Shown here piece by piece: positions 1-5,616 of a stretch of DNA of 5,901 nt. The stretch lies in NCBI GenBank assembly GCA_030610915.1, contig JAUWQS010000116.1, positions 1 to 5,901 of the forward strand. Reading direction: 5' to 3'. Source of the stretch: Pseudomonadota bacterium. Its GTDB lineage: Bacteria > Desulfobacterota > Syntrophia > Syntrophales > JADFWA01. The notes under the pieces are model-generated. The model was not told the origin of the DNA. It worked only from the letters and a program-made list of their open reading frames with translations, and did not search any database. The stretch's first letter is position 1; every line of letters begins with the position of its first letter. Position numbers and translations under genes: made by a program.

Positions 1-40
1 ACAGTGTATAAGATTTGTTAGTTCCAATTGAAATAATGAA

Positions 41-70
41 TTGCACATCCATGTGTTATTACAGTATATT
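41..70 (+). promoter_or_regulatory. possible weak promoter upstream of cmr6
   Basis: TTGCAC (41-46) and TATATT (65-70) are separated by 18 bases, about 20 bases before the first possible cmr6 start. The -10 box is five of six to consensus and the -35 only three of six. No upstream gene can be followed through bases 1-89, since all three forward frames close within the first 30 bases. cmr genes are normally co-transcribed, so this could be a secondary internal promoter or chance A/T-rich sequence. Confidence 0.25.
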
Positions 71-89
71 TTGCCATACGGTTTAAAAC

Positions 90-1289
90 ATGAGAGTATG
101 TTCCTTTATGCTATGGATGACCGCGAAAATCGGTGTTAAGGGCGACTTCTCTCTGTGGCTCAACAAATTGATTCCCCTGAATAATGAAAATAAATGTGAG
201 CCGTGTGATGAACAGGGTAATGATAAGAAAAAGGGGAAAGTTGTTCAATATTATGAATCAAAGTATAATGAGCTGAAGACTAACGGTACCCTCAGAAAAA
301 TGCTTGCTGAAAAGCATGAGAGCCAGGAACAATACTGCGCAATTCTAAAAAAGGCAGACTATGAAATTATTAATTTTAAAGCCGAATTAAAATCTCCCCT
401 GATAACCGGAATCGGGCAGCCTCACCCCAATGAAGTCGGAATGGTTTTTGATCATACTATGGGAATTCCTTATATTCCCGCATCGAGTGTCAAAGGAATT
501 GTCCGATTTGCCCACATGTTGGAATTGATCGAAAGTGACAATCTGTCTGATTATACTGATTCAAATAAAGATGGTGAATATATTATTGAATCTAATTTGA
601 AAACTTTAATACCCGCTATTTTTGGCGGTGATGCAGACGAAGAAAAAAAAGGAAAAAAGAAAACGAAAAAGCTGAAAGGCAAAGTCATTTTTCTTGATGC
701 CTATCCCAACAAGGTTTCCGATCTGCATGTTGATATAATGAACCCACATTATGGTGATTATTATAGTGATGAAAAAGGGGAAACACCTCCTGCTGATTAC
801 CTTGATCCCACCCCCATCAAATTTCTCACAGTAAAGCCGGGAACAGTATTTACATTTAAGGCATTGGTTTCAAAAAATTCGGATTTTCTTCTCAAACCTC
901 TAAAAACCGCTTTTCAAAAGGCTCTTGAAGATGAAGGCGTGGGCGCAAAAACTGCGGTTGGTTATGGGCGGTTTGAGATACAAAGTGACGCTAATAAAGC
1001 GGATAATTTCTCAGCAGGGGAACAGGATAAAGTTGCTGTTCCAAAAGCTCACACCCCAGTCGAGAAAATGCTTAAGAACTTGGATTCGCTCAATAATACA
1101 GAAATAGGGCGAATTTTAGGTGAAATTGTGAACAACATGGAGAAAGAGCTTAAAACAGTCGAAGATAAGGCAGTAATAGCAAAAGCAATAAAAGAAAAAT
1201 TAGAAACAAAGGCGTTCAAAAAGCTTGACAGAAAGAAAGACAGATATCTTTCTAAATTAATCGAACATTCGAATATGCCCAATGATTGA
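90..1289 (+). CDS. cmr6: Type III-B CRISPR module RAMP subunit Cmr6
   Basis: Cmr6 is a Cas7-like RAMP (RRM-fold) subunit of the Cmr RNA-targeting complex, where it caps the backbone near the crRNA 3' end; it acts in the cytoplasm. The family pattern is clear: SPLITGIGQPHP (residues 102-113), the GIPYIPASSVKG block (125-136), a conserved IFGG (177-180), FLDAYP (201-206) and the C-terminal glycine-rich RAMP loop GVGAKTAVGYGRFE (283-296). A Lys-rich insert at about 185-198 and a charged, helical tail of about 100 residues after the G-loop lengthen it beyond many Cmr6 proteins. The start is uncertain. ATG 90 is the first after an in-frame stop at 84-86, but no Shine-Dalgarno precedes it. Met10 (base 117, MTAKIG) fits the usual Cmr6 N-terminus as well or better. 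The stop overlaps the next small ORF. The other cmr genes lie outside the window. Confidence 0.9.
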   Translation: MRVCSFMLWMTAKIGVKGDFSLWLNKLIPLNNENKCEPCDEQGNDKKKGKVVQYYESKYNELKTNGTLRKMLAEKHESQEQYCAILKKADYEIINFKAELKSPLITGIGQPHPNEVGMVFDHTMGIPYIPASSVKGIVRFAHMLELIESDNLSDYTDSNKDGEYIIESNLKTLIPAIFGGDADEEKKGKKKTKKLKGKVIFLDAYPNKVSDLHVDIMNPHYGDYYSDEKGETPPADYLDPTPIKFLTVKPGTVFTFKALVSKNSDFLLKPLKTAFQKALEDEGVGAKTAVGYGRFEIQSDANKADNFSAGEQDKVAVPKAHTPVEKMLKNLDSLNNTEIGRILGEIVNNMEKELKTVEDKAVIAKAIKEKLETKAFKKLDRKKDRYLSKLIEHSNMPND

Positions 1290-1434
1290 TTCGTTTTCGG
1301 AAGAAAATAAAAAGCATGCAGCGCTGTCTATGAAGACGTATTGGGAAAAGCATGGAAAGTGGAAAAAGGAAGATTGTTCTAAAAAGCAATGGGCAAAGGT
1401 ACAGAAGATAAAATCAATTCTTGGAGACGAGTAA
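1282..1434 (+). CDS. small Lys/Trp-rich hypothetical protein coupled to cmr6
   Basis: This 50-residue ORF starts at an ATG inside the last codons of cmr6 and overlaps it by 8 bases, in the +1 frame. That arrangement is typical of translational coupling by re-initiation, and it would explain the absence of a Shine-Dalgarno. The product is hydrophilic, basic and predicted mostly helical: about 13 lysines, three tryptophans (WEKHGKWKK and KKQW, about residues 22-38) and a single cysteine. There is no signal peptide and no membrane segment. I do not recognise a family. It could be a small Cmr accessory protein, a split-off part of the Cmr6 C-terminal tail (which is also Lys-rich and helical), or a chance ORF. 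The tight overlap and absence of an intervening promoter support a real gene moderately. Confidence 0.5.
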   Translation: MIDSFSEENKKHAALSMKTYWEKHGKWKKEDCSKKQWAKVQKIKSILGDE

Positions 1435-1453
1435 GACAGAGAATTGCAGAGGC

Positions 1454-1525
1454 CAGTGGTTAGTGGTCAGTGGTTAGCGCCCAAATTTCTCATTTCTAAT
1501 ACTGACCACTGACCACTAACCACTG
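1454..1525. repeat. long inverted repeat made of 7-bp YAGTGGT units
   Basis: Bases 1454-1477 pair with 1502-1525 to form a 24-bp stem with a single G-T mismatch and a 24-base loop. Each arm is itself a tandem of a 7-bp unit (CAGTGGT, TAGTGGT, CAGTGGT, then TAG). Similar YAGTGGT-type palindromes are, from memory, dispersed intergenic repeats in many bacterial genomes. It fills much of the 155-base gap between the small ORF and the ATPase. No T-run follows the stem, so it is not a classic intrinsic terminator, although a stem this stable may stall polymerase or protect mRNA 3' ends. It separates the cmr transcript from the ATPase. Confidence 0.85.
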
Positions 1526-1589
1526 ATGTTTATTGAGTTGATACAAATATACTTTACTTTTAGGCAGACTATATGCTAAGTATACTGGC

Positions 1590-2786
1590 ATGATTGATAG
1601 ACCATTTTGGATAAACCGACTGGAAGAGGCTTGGAAGAGGGTACCGGTTGCCTGGTTGGCCGGTGTCCATCGTGTTGGTAAAACCACACTGATCAAGAGC
1701 CTCGGGGAGGATCGTATTTTATATTTGAACTGCGATCTGCCTGTTGTAGAAGATATGGTCGCGCAGCCGGAGATTTTCTTTCGCAATTGCGATCGGCCGA
1801 TTGTTGTCTTTGACGAAGTGCATCAGCTTCGCGAACCGAGCCGGATTCTGAAGATTGGCGCCGATCAGTTTCCCCATTTGAAAATCGCCGCAACCGGTTC
1901 CTCAACTCTGGCGGCCACAAGAAAATTTCAGGACACACTGACAGGAAGAAAACGTAATGTCCGCCTGGCGCCTGTTATATGGGATGAAATTGGTTCCTTT
2001 GGAAACGCTTCCATCGAAAAACGGCTTTACCGCGGCGGCCTGCCGCAGGCCCTGCTTGCGCCCCGGAAAGAACCGGAATTTTATCGGGAATGGATGGACT
2101 CATTTTTTGCGCGGGATATTCAGAAACTATTCGCTTTTCGCAACCCGGAAAAATTTAACTCTTTATTCGAATATATTCTCAGGCAAAGCGGTGGTTTGAT
2201 AGAAACTTCGAGGGTAGCCGGTGCCATAGGCGTCAGCCGCTCTACCGTCGATACCCACATTCGAGCGCTGGAGGCGACCCATGCTGTGACAATTGTGCGC
2301 CCATTCTTCGGAAGCGGACAGAAAGAAATCGTTAAGATGCCGAAGATCTACGCTTTTGACACGGGATTCGTAAGCTTCAGTCGTGGCTGGGATCCCCTTC
2401 GACCGGATGATTGCGGAATCTTATGGGAGCATGTTGTTCTTGAATATCTGCAAGCCCATGCCCATAACTATGAGATCAATTATTGGCGCAACAAATCGGG
2501 TTTGGAATTGGATTTTGTTATTAGAAGAAACCGTACGGAAGTAGACGCTATTGAATGCAAGTGGAATCCCCGGCAATTTGATGCGGGAGCGCTAAAGGCA
2601 TTTCGCGCCTTTTATCCCGGCGGTAAAAATTATATCATATGCCCCGATGCCGGACCGGGTTATGAAAGGAGCGTTAATGGTATTAGTGTTTTTGCCGTCA
2701 ATCCCCGGCAATGGCTCGACAAATTTATCGAGGCTAAGGTTGGCAGTCTCGTAAAAAGTCGGAAAAATACTCTTTTGTCATTCTGA
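1590..2786 (+). CDS. AAA ATPase with C-terminal DUF4143 domain
   Basis: This is a predicted cytoplasmic P-loop NTPase of the AAA_14 + DUF4143 class, common in bacteria and archaea, often in mobile or defence neighbourhoods; its biological role is not established. Walker A is GVHRVGKT (residues 25-32), Walker B IVVFDE (71-76), and ATGSS (101-105) fits the sensor-1 strand. A helix-turn-helix-like stretch (about 205-228, VAGAIGVSRSTVDTHIRALE) follows. The C-terminal part has LELDFVI (305-311) and IECKW (321-325); D308, E322 and K324 match the D...ExK pattern of a PD-(D/E)xK-like fold, so nuclease activity is possible but unproven. The length of 398 is normal. ATG 1590 has no clear Shine-Dalgarno. 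The last 11 or so codons and the stop lie inside a palindromic repeat element, so the natural C-terminus was probably replaced. It looks like an accessory or cargo gene rather than a core Cmr component. Confidence 0.85.
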   Translation: MIDRPFWINRLEEAWKRVPVAWLAGVHRVGKTTLIKSLGEDRILYLNCDLPVVEDMVAQPEIFFRNCDRPIVVFDEVHQLREPSRILKIGADQFPHLKIAATGSSTLAATRKFQDTLTGRKRNVRLAPVIWDEIGSFGNASIEKRLYRGGLPQALLAPRKEPEFYREWMDSFFARDIQKLFAFRNPEKFNSLFEYILRQSGGLIETSRVAGAIGVSRSTVDTHIRALEATHAVTIVRPFFGSGQKEIVKMPKIYAFDTGFVSFSRGWDPLRPDDCGILWEHVVLEYLQAHAHNYEINYWRNKSGLELDFVIRRNRTEVDAIECKWNPRQFDAGALKAFRAFYPGGKNYIICPDAGPGYERSVNGISVFAVNPRQWLDKFIEAKVGSLVKSRKNTLLSF

Positions 2787-2891
2787 GCGATAGCGAAGAA
2801 TCTGATATCATTGAGATTCTTCGTCGCTTCGCTCCTCAGAATGACATGGGTGAAGGGCTCCTCAGAATGACACTGCGTGGACTTTTTACGA
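2749..2891. mobile_element. MITE-like palindromic repeat element, possibly inserted at the ATPase 3' end
   Basis: Perfect 12-bp terminal inverted repeats, TCGTAAAAAGTC (2749-2760) and GACTTTTTACGA (2880-2891), bound a 143-base block. Inside, TGTCATTCTGAG (2776-2787) pairs with CTCAGAATGACA (2835-2846), and CGAAGAATCT (2794-2803) pairs with AGATTCTTCG (2814-2823), giving a long hairpin. A 16-bp piece of the right arm is repeated directly (2831-2846 and 2857-2872). GTCATTCTGAG...GAAGAATCT palindromes and CGTAAAAAGTC ends are, from memory, widespread dispersed bacterial repeats. No transposase is encoded, so it would be non-autonomous. It supplies the stop codon of the ATPase gene. No target-site duplication is evident. 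The structured RNA could also reduce read-through into the downstream genes. Confidence 0.7.
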
Positions 2892-3068
2892 TTTCATCAA
2901 GGTTGTATAACCACAAAAATTACGATTTTTTCTATTTGGCAATAGGTTCCCATGAAAATTTCTATAGGGATCTGAAGCGTTATCTGAAATGAAGGTGAAC
3001 TGGATGACGTAGAGATTGAAAGACCGGTCGGGAAGATGGCGGCATGTAGAAAATTGTATTTGGTATAA
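2891..3068 (+). pseudogene. decayed coding remnant with one apparent frameshift
   Basis: No intact gene occupies this stretch, but two adjacent frames read like protein. The first, from about 2891, includes YDFFYLAIGSHENFYRDL and ends at a TGA at 2990-2992. The second, one frame on, runs from about 2988 through ELDDVEIERPVGKMAACRKL to a TAA at 3066-3068. Removing one A from the run at 2987-2989 joins them into one peptide of about 58 residues without internal stops. There is no start codon or ribosome binding site at the 5' end, which abuts the repeat element, so it would be the 3' end of a truncated gene. I do not recognise the family. The reading is an inference from amino-acid texture and could be chance. 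Confidence 0.35.
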
Positions 3069-3110
3069 TTGGAGATAGTTCGCATTTATTCGCAGGGATA
3101 TAATACAATT
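3052..3110 (+). promoter_or_regulatory. putative promoter/operator region of the MNT-HEPN operon
   Basis: An extended -10 element (TG-G-TATAAT, with TATAAT at 3064-3069) lies 59 bases before the MNT start, without a convincing -35. A second TATAAT (3099-3104) is too close to the ribosome binding site to give a normal leader. A perfect 9-bp inverted repeat, AATTGTATT (3052-3060) and AATACAATT (3102-3110), brackets the extended -10, and TTCGCA occurs twice in direct orientation 10 bases apart (3079-3084, 3089-3094). These are plausible operator sites for autoregulation, which is common in toxin-antitoxin operons. Function is inferred. Confidence 0.4.
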
Positions 3111-3112
3111 CG

Positions 3113-3119
3113 AGGGAGG
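3113..3119 (+). promoter_or_regulatory. ribosome binding site deciding the MNT start
   Basis: AGGGAGG lies 8 bases before ATG 3128. An ATG at 3124 is also near, but its frame closes after seven codons (MDEQKTC), so the Shine-Dalgarno must serve 3128. Confidence 0.75.
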
Positions 3120-3127
3120 TTTGATGG

Positions 3128-3445
3128 ATGAACAGAAAACCTGTTGATATTGCACAAGAATACAAGGCCGTATTGCGGCAAAAGCTGGGGAAACGATTGA
3201 AAAAAGTGATCCTTTATGGTTCACAGGCGCGTGGTGATGCCTGGGAGGGATCAGATTATGATGTTTTAGTATTGGTTGATGAAAGAACACCTGTAATTCG
3301 TGAGGCTATTATAGATGCGGGTGTGGAGATGATGGACAGGTACGAGACACTGTTTGCGGCATTGATTTACGATGAACAGGAATGGCAGCGGGCGCATGGA
3401 TTCCCGCTCACATGGAATATTGAGCAGGAGGGCATTGCGGTATGA
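3128..3445 (+). CDS. mntA: MNT-type nucleotidyltransferase antitoxin
   Basis: This 105-residue minimal nucleotidyltransferase of the DNA polymerase beta superfamily carries the signature GSQARG (residues 31-36) followed by SDYDVLV (42-48), giving the GS...DxD metal-binding centre (D43, D45). Family members paired with HEPN proteins act as antitoxins: MntA enzymes transfer AMP from ATP to a tyrosine of the HEPN partner and silence its RNase (type VII systems). Here a strong Shine-Dalgarno sets the start, and the stop overlaps the next gene by four bases (ATGA), so antitoxin and toxin should be translationally coupled. In the C-terminal strand the sequence is FAALIYDEQEW, where many relatives carry a third acidic residue earlier in the strand, so which acidic residue completes the active site is unclear. 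Length is typical. The partner order, antitoxin first, is seen in known MNT-HEPN loci. Confidence 0.88.
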   Translation: MNRKPVDIAQEYKAVLRQKLGKRLKKVILYGSQARGDAWEGSDYDVLVLVDERTPVIREAIIDAGVEMMDRYETLFAALIYDEQEWQRAHGFPLTWNIEQEGIAV

Positions 3446-3864
3446 ATGAATATAAAGCCACCCCCGATGTGTTAAGGGCCATGCTGAGGAAAGCCATGGA
3501 AAAACTCGCATCTGCGCGGAAGAATCTGGATTCAGGATTTTATGGCGATGTCGCTTCAAGGGCCTACTATGCCGCTTTTCATGCCATATCGGCTGTTTTG
3601 GCAGATCGTGGATTGACCTTTTCTTCTCATGCTCAAACGCTCGGAGCCTTTAACCGCGAACTTGTAAAAACGGAAATTTTCCCCGCCGATACGTTCAGAA
3701 AACTTCAACGTCTTTTTGAAGATCGACAAGTTGCAGACTACGACTGGAATATTTCTGTTGACAGGGAAACCGCGGAAAAAGACCTGGCCGATGCCGAGTG
3801 GTTGGTTAATGCATGTCTTGAGTATCTCGAACGGCAGGCCGGGCAACTCTTCGACAAGGAGTAA
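3442..3864 (+). CDS. hepT: HEPN-domain toxin (RNase) of the MNT-HEPN pair
   Basis: This 140-residue, largely helical HEPN protein has the family core SRAYYAAFHAI (residues 39-49), with R40 and H47 forming the R-X6-H motif within the RX4-6H range expected of metal-independent HEPN ribonucleases. As a dimer such proteins cleave RNA, reported targets including tRNA or mRNA, until the MNT partner modifies them. The tyrosines inside the motif (Y42, Y43) and the aromatic AYYAAFH context match the HEPN subgroup usually annotated with nucleotidyltransferases. The ATG overlaps the MNT stop (3442-3445), implying coupling. It ends only 13 bases before the CARF gene, so read-through into the CRISPR effector is likely. 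Which RNA it cuts, and whether it is an active toxin here, cannot be told from sequence. Confidence 0.85.
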   Translation: MNEYKATPDVLRAMLRKAMEKLASARKNLDSGFYGDVASRAYYAAFHAISAVLADRGLTFSSHAQTLGAFNRELVKTEIFPADTFRKLQRLFEDRQVADYDWNISVDRETAEKDLADAEWLVNACLEYLERQAGQLFDKE

Positions 3865-3877
3865 AAAAAGTATCATA

Positions 3878-5116
3878 ATGAAAATTACAACATTGATATG
3901 CACTGTAGGCACAAGCCTTTTTTATCCGAATCTCCGCGATATAGACCCTTTTAAATATTATGAAAAGGTGTGTAATGTCCAGAACGGTAACTGGCAGGAC
4001 GATAAGAAAACTTTGTCGGATTGCGGACTTTTGCAGGATCGTAAAAAGCTGGGGAGCATTCTCGAAAGCACAAAGAAATTTTATGAGTCCAAGAATTGGG
4101 TACAACTTGCGAAACAACTCGTCCTGTTGCCCCCTGATCTTCGTCTATGTGGCGCAGAAATTAATTCTATCGAGGCCATGATTCGAAAGAAATTTCTGAG
4201 AGATGAACGCAATCGGCTTATATTGCTTGTTTCAGACACAGATGATGGCAATGCCACAGGCTCTATCCTGAAGGCCTATTTTGAGGATAGCCGATGTCCC
4301 ATCCAATTCAAAAACTGTGAATATAGGGCAGTTGCCGGTCTTCAGGATAAAAAACCCCTCGCCTTTCGCACGGAATGGTTGACCAATCTGGTTCGAATGC
4401 TGGGAGAAGAATTGCGTAAGTGGGGGAATAATTTTCTGGGGATTAACGCTACAGGCGGGTACAAGGCGCAGATCGCGCTGGCGGTTGCCTTTGGGCAGGC
4501 CACGCATTGTCCGGTATTTTATAAACACGAACGTTTCGACCAGATCATACAATTTCCCCAGGTGCCTTTTACGATTGATCTATCGCTGGTTAGGGACAAC
4601 CTTAAATTGTGGGCGGATCTGGCGGAACCCTCTTCAATGCTCGAAAAAGATGAGATTGATGCTCGTTTGACCGGGAACGATGAACTTAAAGAAGCAATCT
4701 ACCCATTGCTGGATGATGTGGAGATAAATGGGAAAATATACTTTGGATTATCGGCCCTGGGAATGGTCTACTGGGAGGCCTTTTCGATCAATAATCCCGA
4801 TGTGACAATAAAGCCCGCCAATGCGGAGGTCAGGAGAGGCTGTCACTTTCGAGACGACAATTATCCCATCGGGTTCAAAGAATATGTTGAAAAGGTATAT
4901 GACACATTCCCATCGCTGATCAGCGAGTGTCATTCACTGCCTTATTCAAAGAATAAGAGCATTACCAGAAATCGCTTTTACCTAAAAGGTGGCAAGATAA
5001 TAGGCGAATATATTGATAAAGACGCATTTGGTGGCCGTTTTGAGATAATGACCGCCGCCACCAATGAACTGGAAAGAAAGTGGATCTGCAAGGAATTAAC
5101 GAGGGGAATGGCCTGA
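3878..5116 (+). CDS. CARF-domain CRISPR effector with RelE-like C-terminus (Cami1-like)
   Basis: This 412-residue protein starts with a CARF Rossmann domain: CTVGTSL (residues 8-14) after the first strand, LILLVSDTDDG (114-124), and the ligand-loop motif INATGGYKAQ (189-198), typical of Csm6/APE2256-type cyclic oligoadenylate sensors. A middle segment (about 255-302, ending in LSALGMVYWEAF) fits a winged helix. The last 100 residues lack a HEPN RX4-6H motif and a PD-(D/E)xK pattern. Instead they form a basic alpha-then-beta region (NRFYLKGGKIIGEYI 365-379, RFEIMTAAT 387-395) resembling RelE mRNA interferases. CARF-wHTH-RelE is the architecture of Cami1, which on binding cA4 cleaves mRNA in the ribosomal A site. 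The open frame extends back to 3716 inside the HEPN gene, but family-like sequence begins at ATG 3878. Its Shine-Dalgarno AAGGAG (3856-3861) is 16 bases away, so initiation may depend on coupling. The CARF call is firm, the RelE call is inference. Confidence 0.82.
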   Translation: MKITTLICTVGTSLFYPNLRDIDPFKYYEKVCNVQNGNWQDDKKTLSDCGLLQDRKKLGSILESTKKFYESKNWVQLAKQLVLLPPDLRLCGAEINSIEAMIRKKFLRDERNRLILLVSDTDDGNATGSILKAYFEDSRCPIQFKNCEYRAVAGLQDKKPLAFRTEWLTNLVRMLGEELRKWGNNFLGINATGGYKAQIALAVAFGQATHCPVFYKHERFDQIIQFPQVPFTIDLSLVRDNLKLWADLAEPSSMLEKDEIDARLTGNDELKEAIYPLLDDVEINGKIYFGLSALGMVYWEAFSINNPDVTIKPANAEVRRGCHFRDDNYPIGFKEYVEKVYDTFPSLISECHSLPYSKNKSITRNRFYLKGGKIIGEYIDKDAFGGRFEIMTAATNELERKWICKELTRGMA

Positions 5117-5118
5117 GC

Positions 5119-5511
5119 ATGGCAGCATCTTTGTTCTTACTGTTTAATCACCGGATTACCAAACATCAGAAGGCTGCGGCTCGTCTTTCTCTTGATGTGG
5201 ATCGTATCATAAACCTACCTTTCGATTTGAAAGACCTTTGGTGTCAGGTTCCTCCAGGATTAAGCGAGATCAGGGATTATCTTGCGCCGATACGCGACTG
5301 GCTTAAATCAAAGGCCATGTCCGGCGATTACGTGCTCATCCAGGGAGATTTCGGCGCATCTTACCTGATGGTGATGTTTGCCTTTGATAATGATTATATT
5401 CCAATATACTCAACAACATATCGCAAGGCCGTTGAAGAAGATAGGGATGATGGATCTATTGAAATAACTCATAACTTTCAGCATCATATTTTTCGCAGGT
5501 ACGGAATTTAA
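5119..5511 (+). CDS. csx20: CRISPR-associated protein Csx20, predicted ring nuclease
   Basis: This 130-residue protein matches the Csx20 family as I know it: N-terminal SLFLLFNHRIT (residues 4-14), a central LAPIRDWL helix (55-62), the diagnostic DYVLIQGDFGASYLMV (70-85) and PIYSTTYRKAV (95-105). Csx20 occurs with type III systems, and it is understood to be a ring nuclease that degrades cyclic oligoadenylate; the mechanism is less well known than for Crn1-3. The frame is open from ATG 5080, overlapping the CARF gene by 37 bases. ATG 5119 is preferred because homology begins there and GAGGGG (5101-5106) lies 12 bases upstream. It follows the CARF stop by 2 bases, so effector and off-switch should be made together. 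It has no secretion signal and no membrane segment. Confidence 0.82.
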   Translation: MAASLFLLFNHRITKHQKAAARLSLDVDRIINLPFDLKDLWCQVPPGLSEIRDYLAPIRDWLKSKAMSGDYVLIQGDFGASYLMVMFAFDNDYIPIYSTTYRKAVEEDRDDGSIEITHNFQHHIFRRYGI

Positions 5512-5545
5512 TCAGAAATAATACCGCTCTTTGACAACTGAATAC

Positions 5546-5557
5546 TGCAACGTTGCA
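5546..5557. promoter_or_regulatory. perfect palindrome upstream of the cas1 promoter
   Basis: TGCAACGTTGCA is a perfect 12-bp palindrome ending 4 bases before the cas1 -35 box. The position suits a dimeric regulator, acting as activator or repressor. No regulator gene is seen in the window, so binding is inference. Confidence 0.4.
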
Positions 5558-5561
5558 ATCC

Positions 5562-5591
5562 TTGATATCAGCCATGGCCGCCTTCTATAAT
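5562..5591 (+). promoter_or_regulatory. sigma-70-type promoter of cas1
   Basis: TTGATA (5562-5567) and a consensus TATAAT (5586-5591) are 18 bases apart. Transcription would start near 5598, leaving a short leader of about 20 bases containing AGGAGG (5605-5610). A TTGACA at 5531-5536 also occurs, but no matching -10 sits 16-18 bases downstream of it. This is the best promoter in the window and gives cas1 expression separate from the effector genes. Confidence 0.65.
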
Positions 5592-5616
5592 ATACGGCAA
5601 AAACAGGAGGCGGATC

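Noticed and set aside
1441..1526. Possible CRISPR repeats
   Set aside because: The repeated units are only 7 bp, tandem and without unique spacers; no CRISPR array is present in the window.
1538..1586. Possible ATPase promoter (TTGATA 1538-1543, TATACT 1548-1553 and 1581-1586)
   Set aside because: No pair of boxes has 16-18 base spacing, so a promoter cannot be assigned.
1496..1786. Minus-strand 96-residue ORF ending in a QWLVVSGQY-like sequence
   Set aside because: Its C-terminus is a translation of the YAGTGGT palindrome and the rest is antisense to the ATPase, which has strong family motifs.
2886..3290. Minus-strand 134-residue ORF over the gap and the MNT 5' part
   Set aside because: It has no family resemblance, no ribosome binding site and runs antisense to the clear MNT gene.
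3716..3877. In-frame upstream extension of the CARF protein
   Set aside because: It lies inside the HEPN gene in another frame, and CARF-like sequence begins exactly at ATG 3878.
5080..5118. Upstream start for Csx20
   Set aside because: The extra 13 residues overlap the CARF gene and precede the start of family similarity; ATG 5119 fits better.
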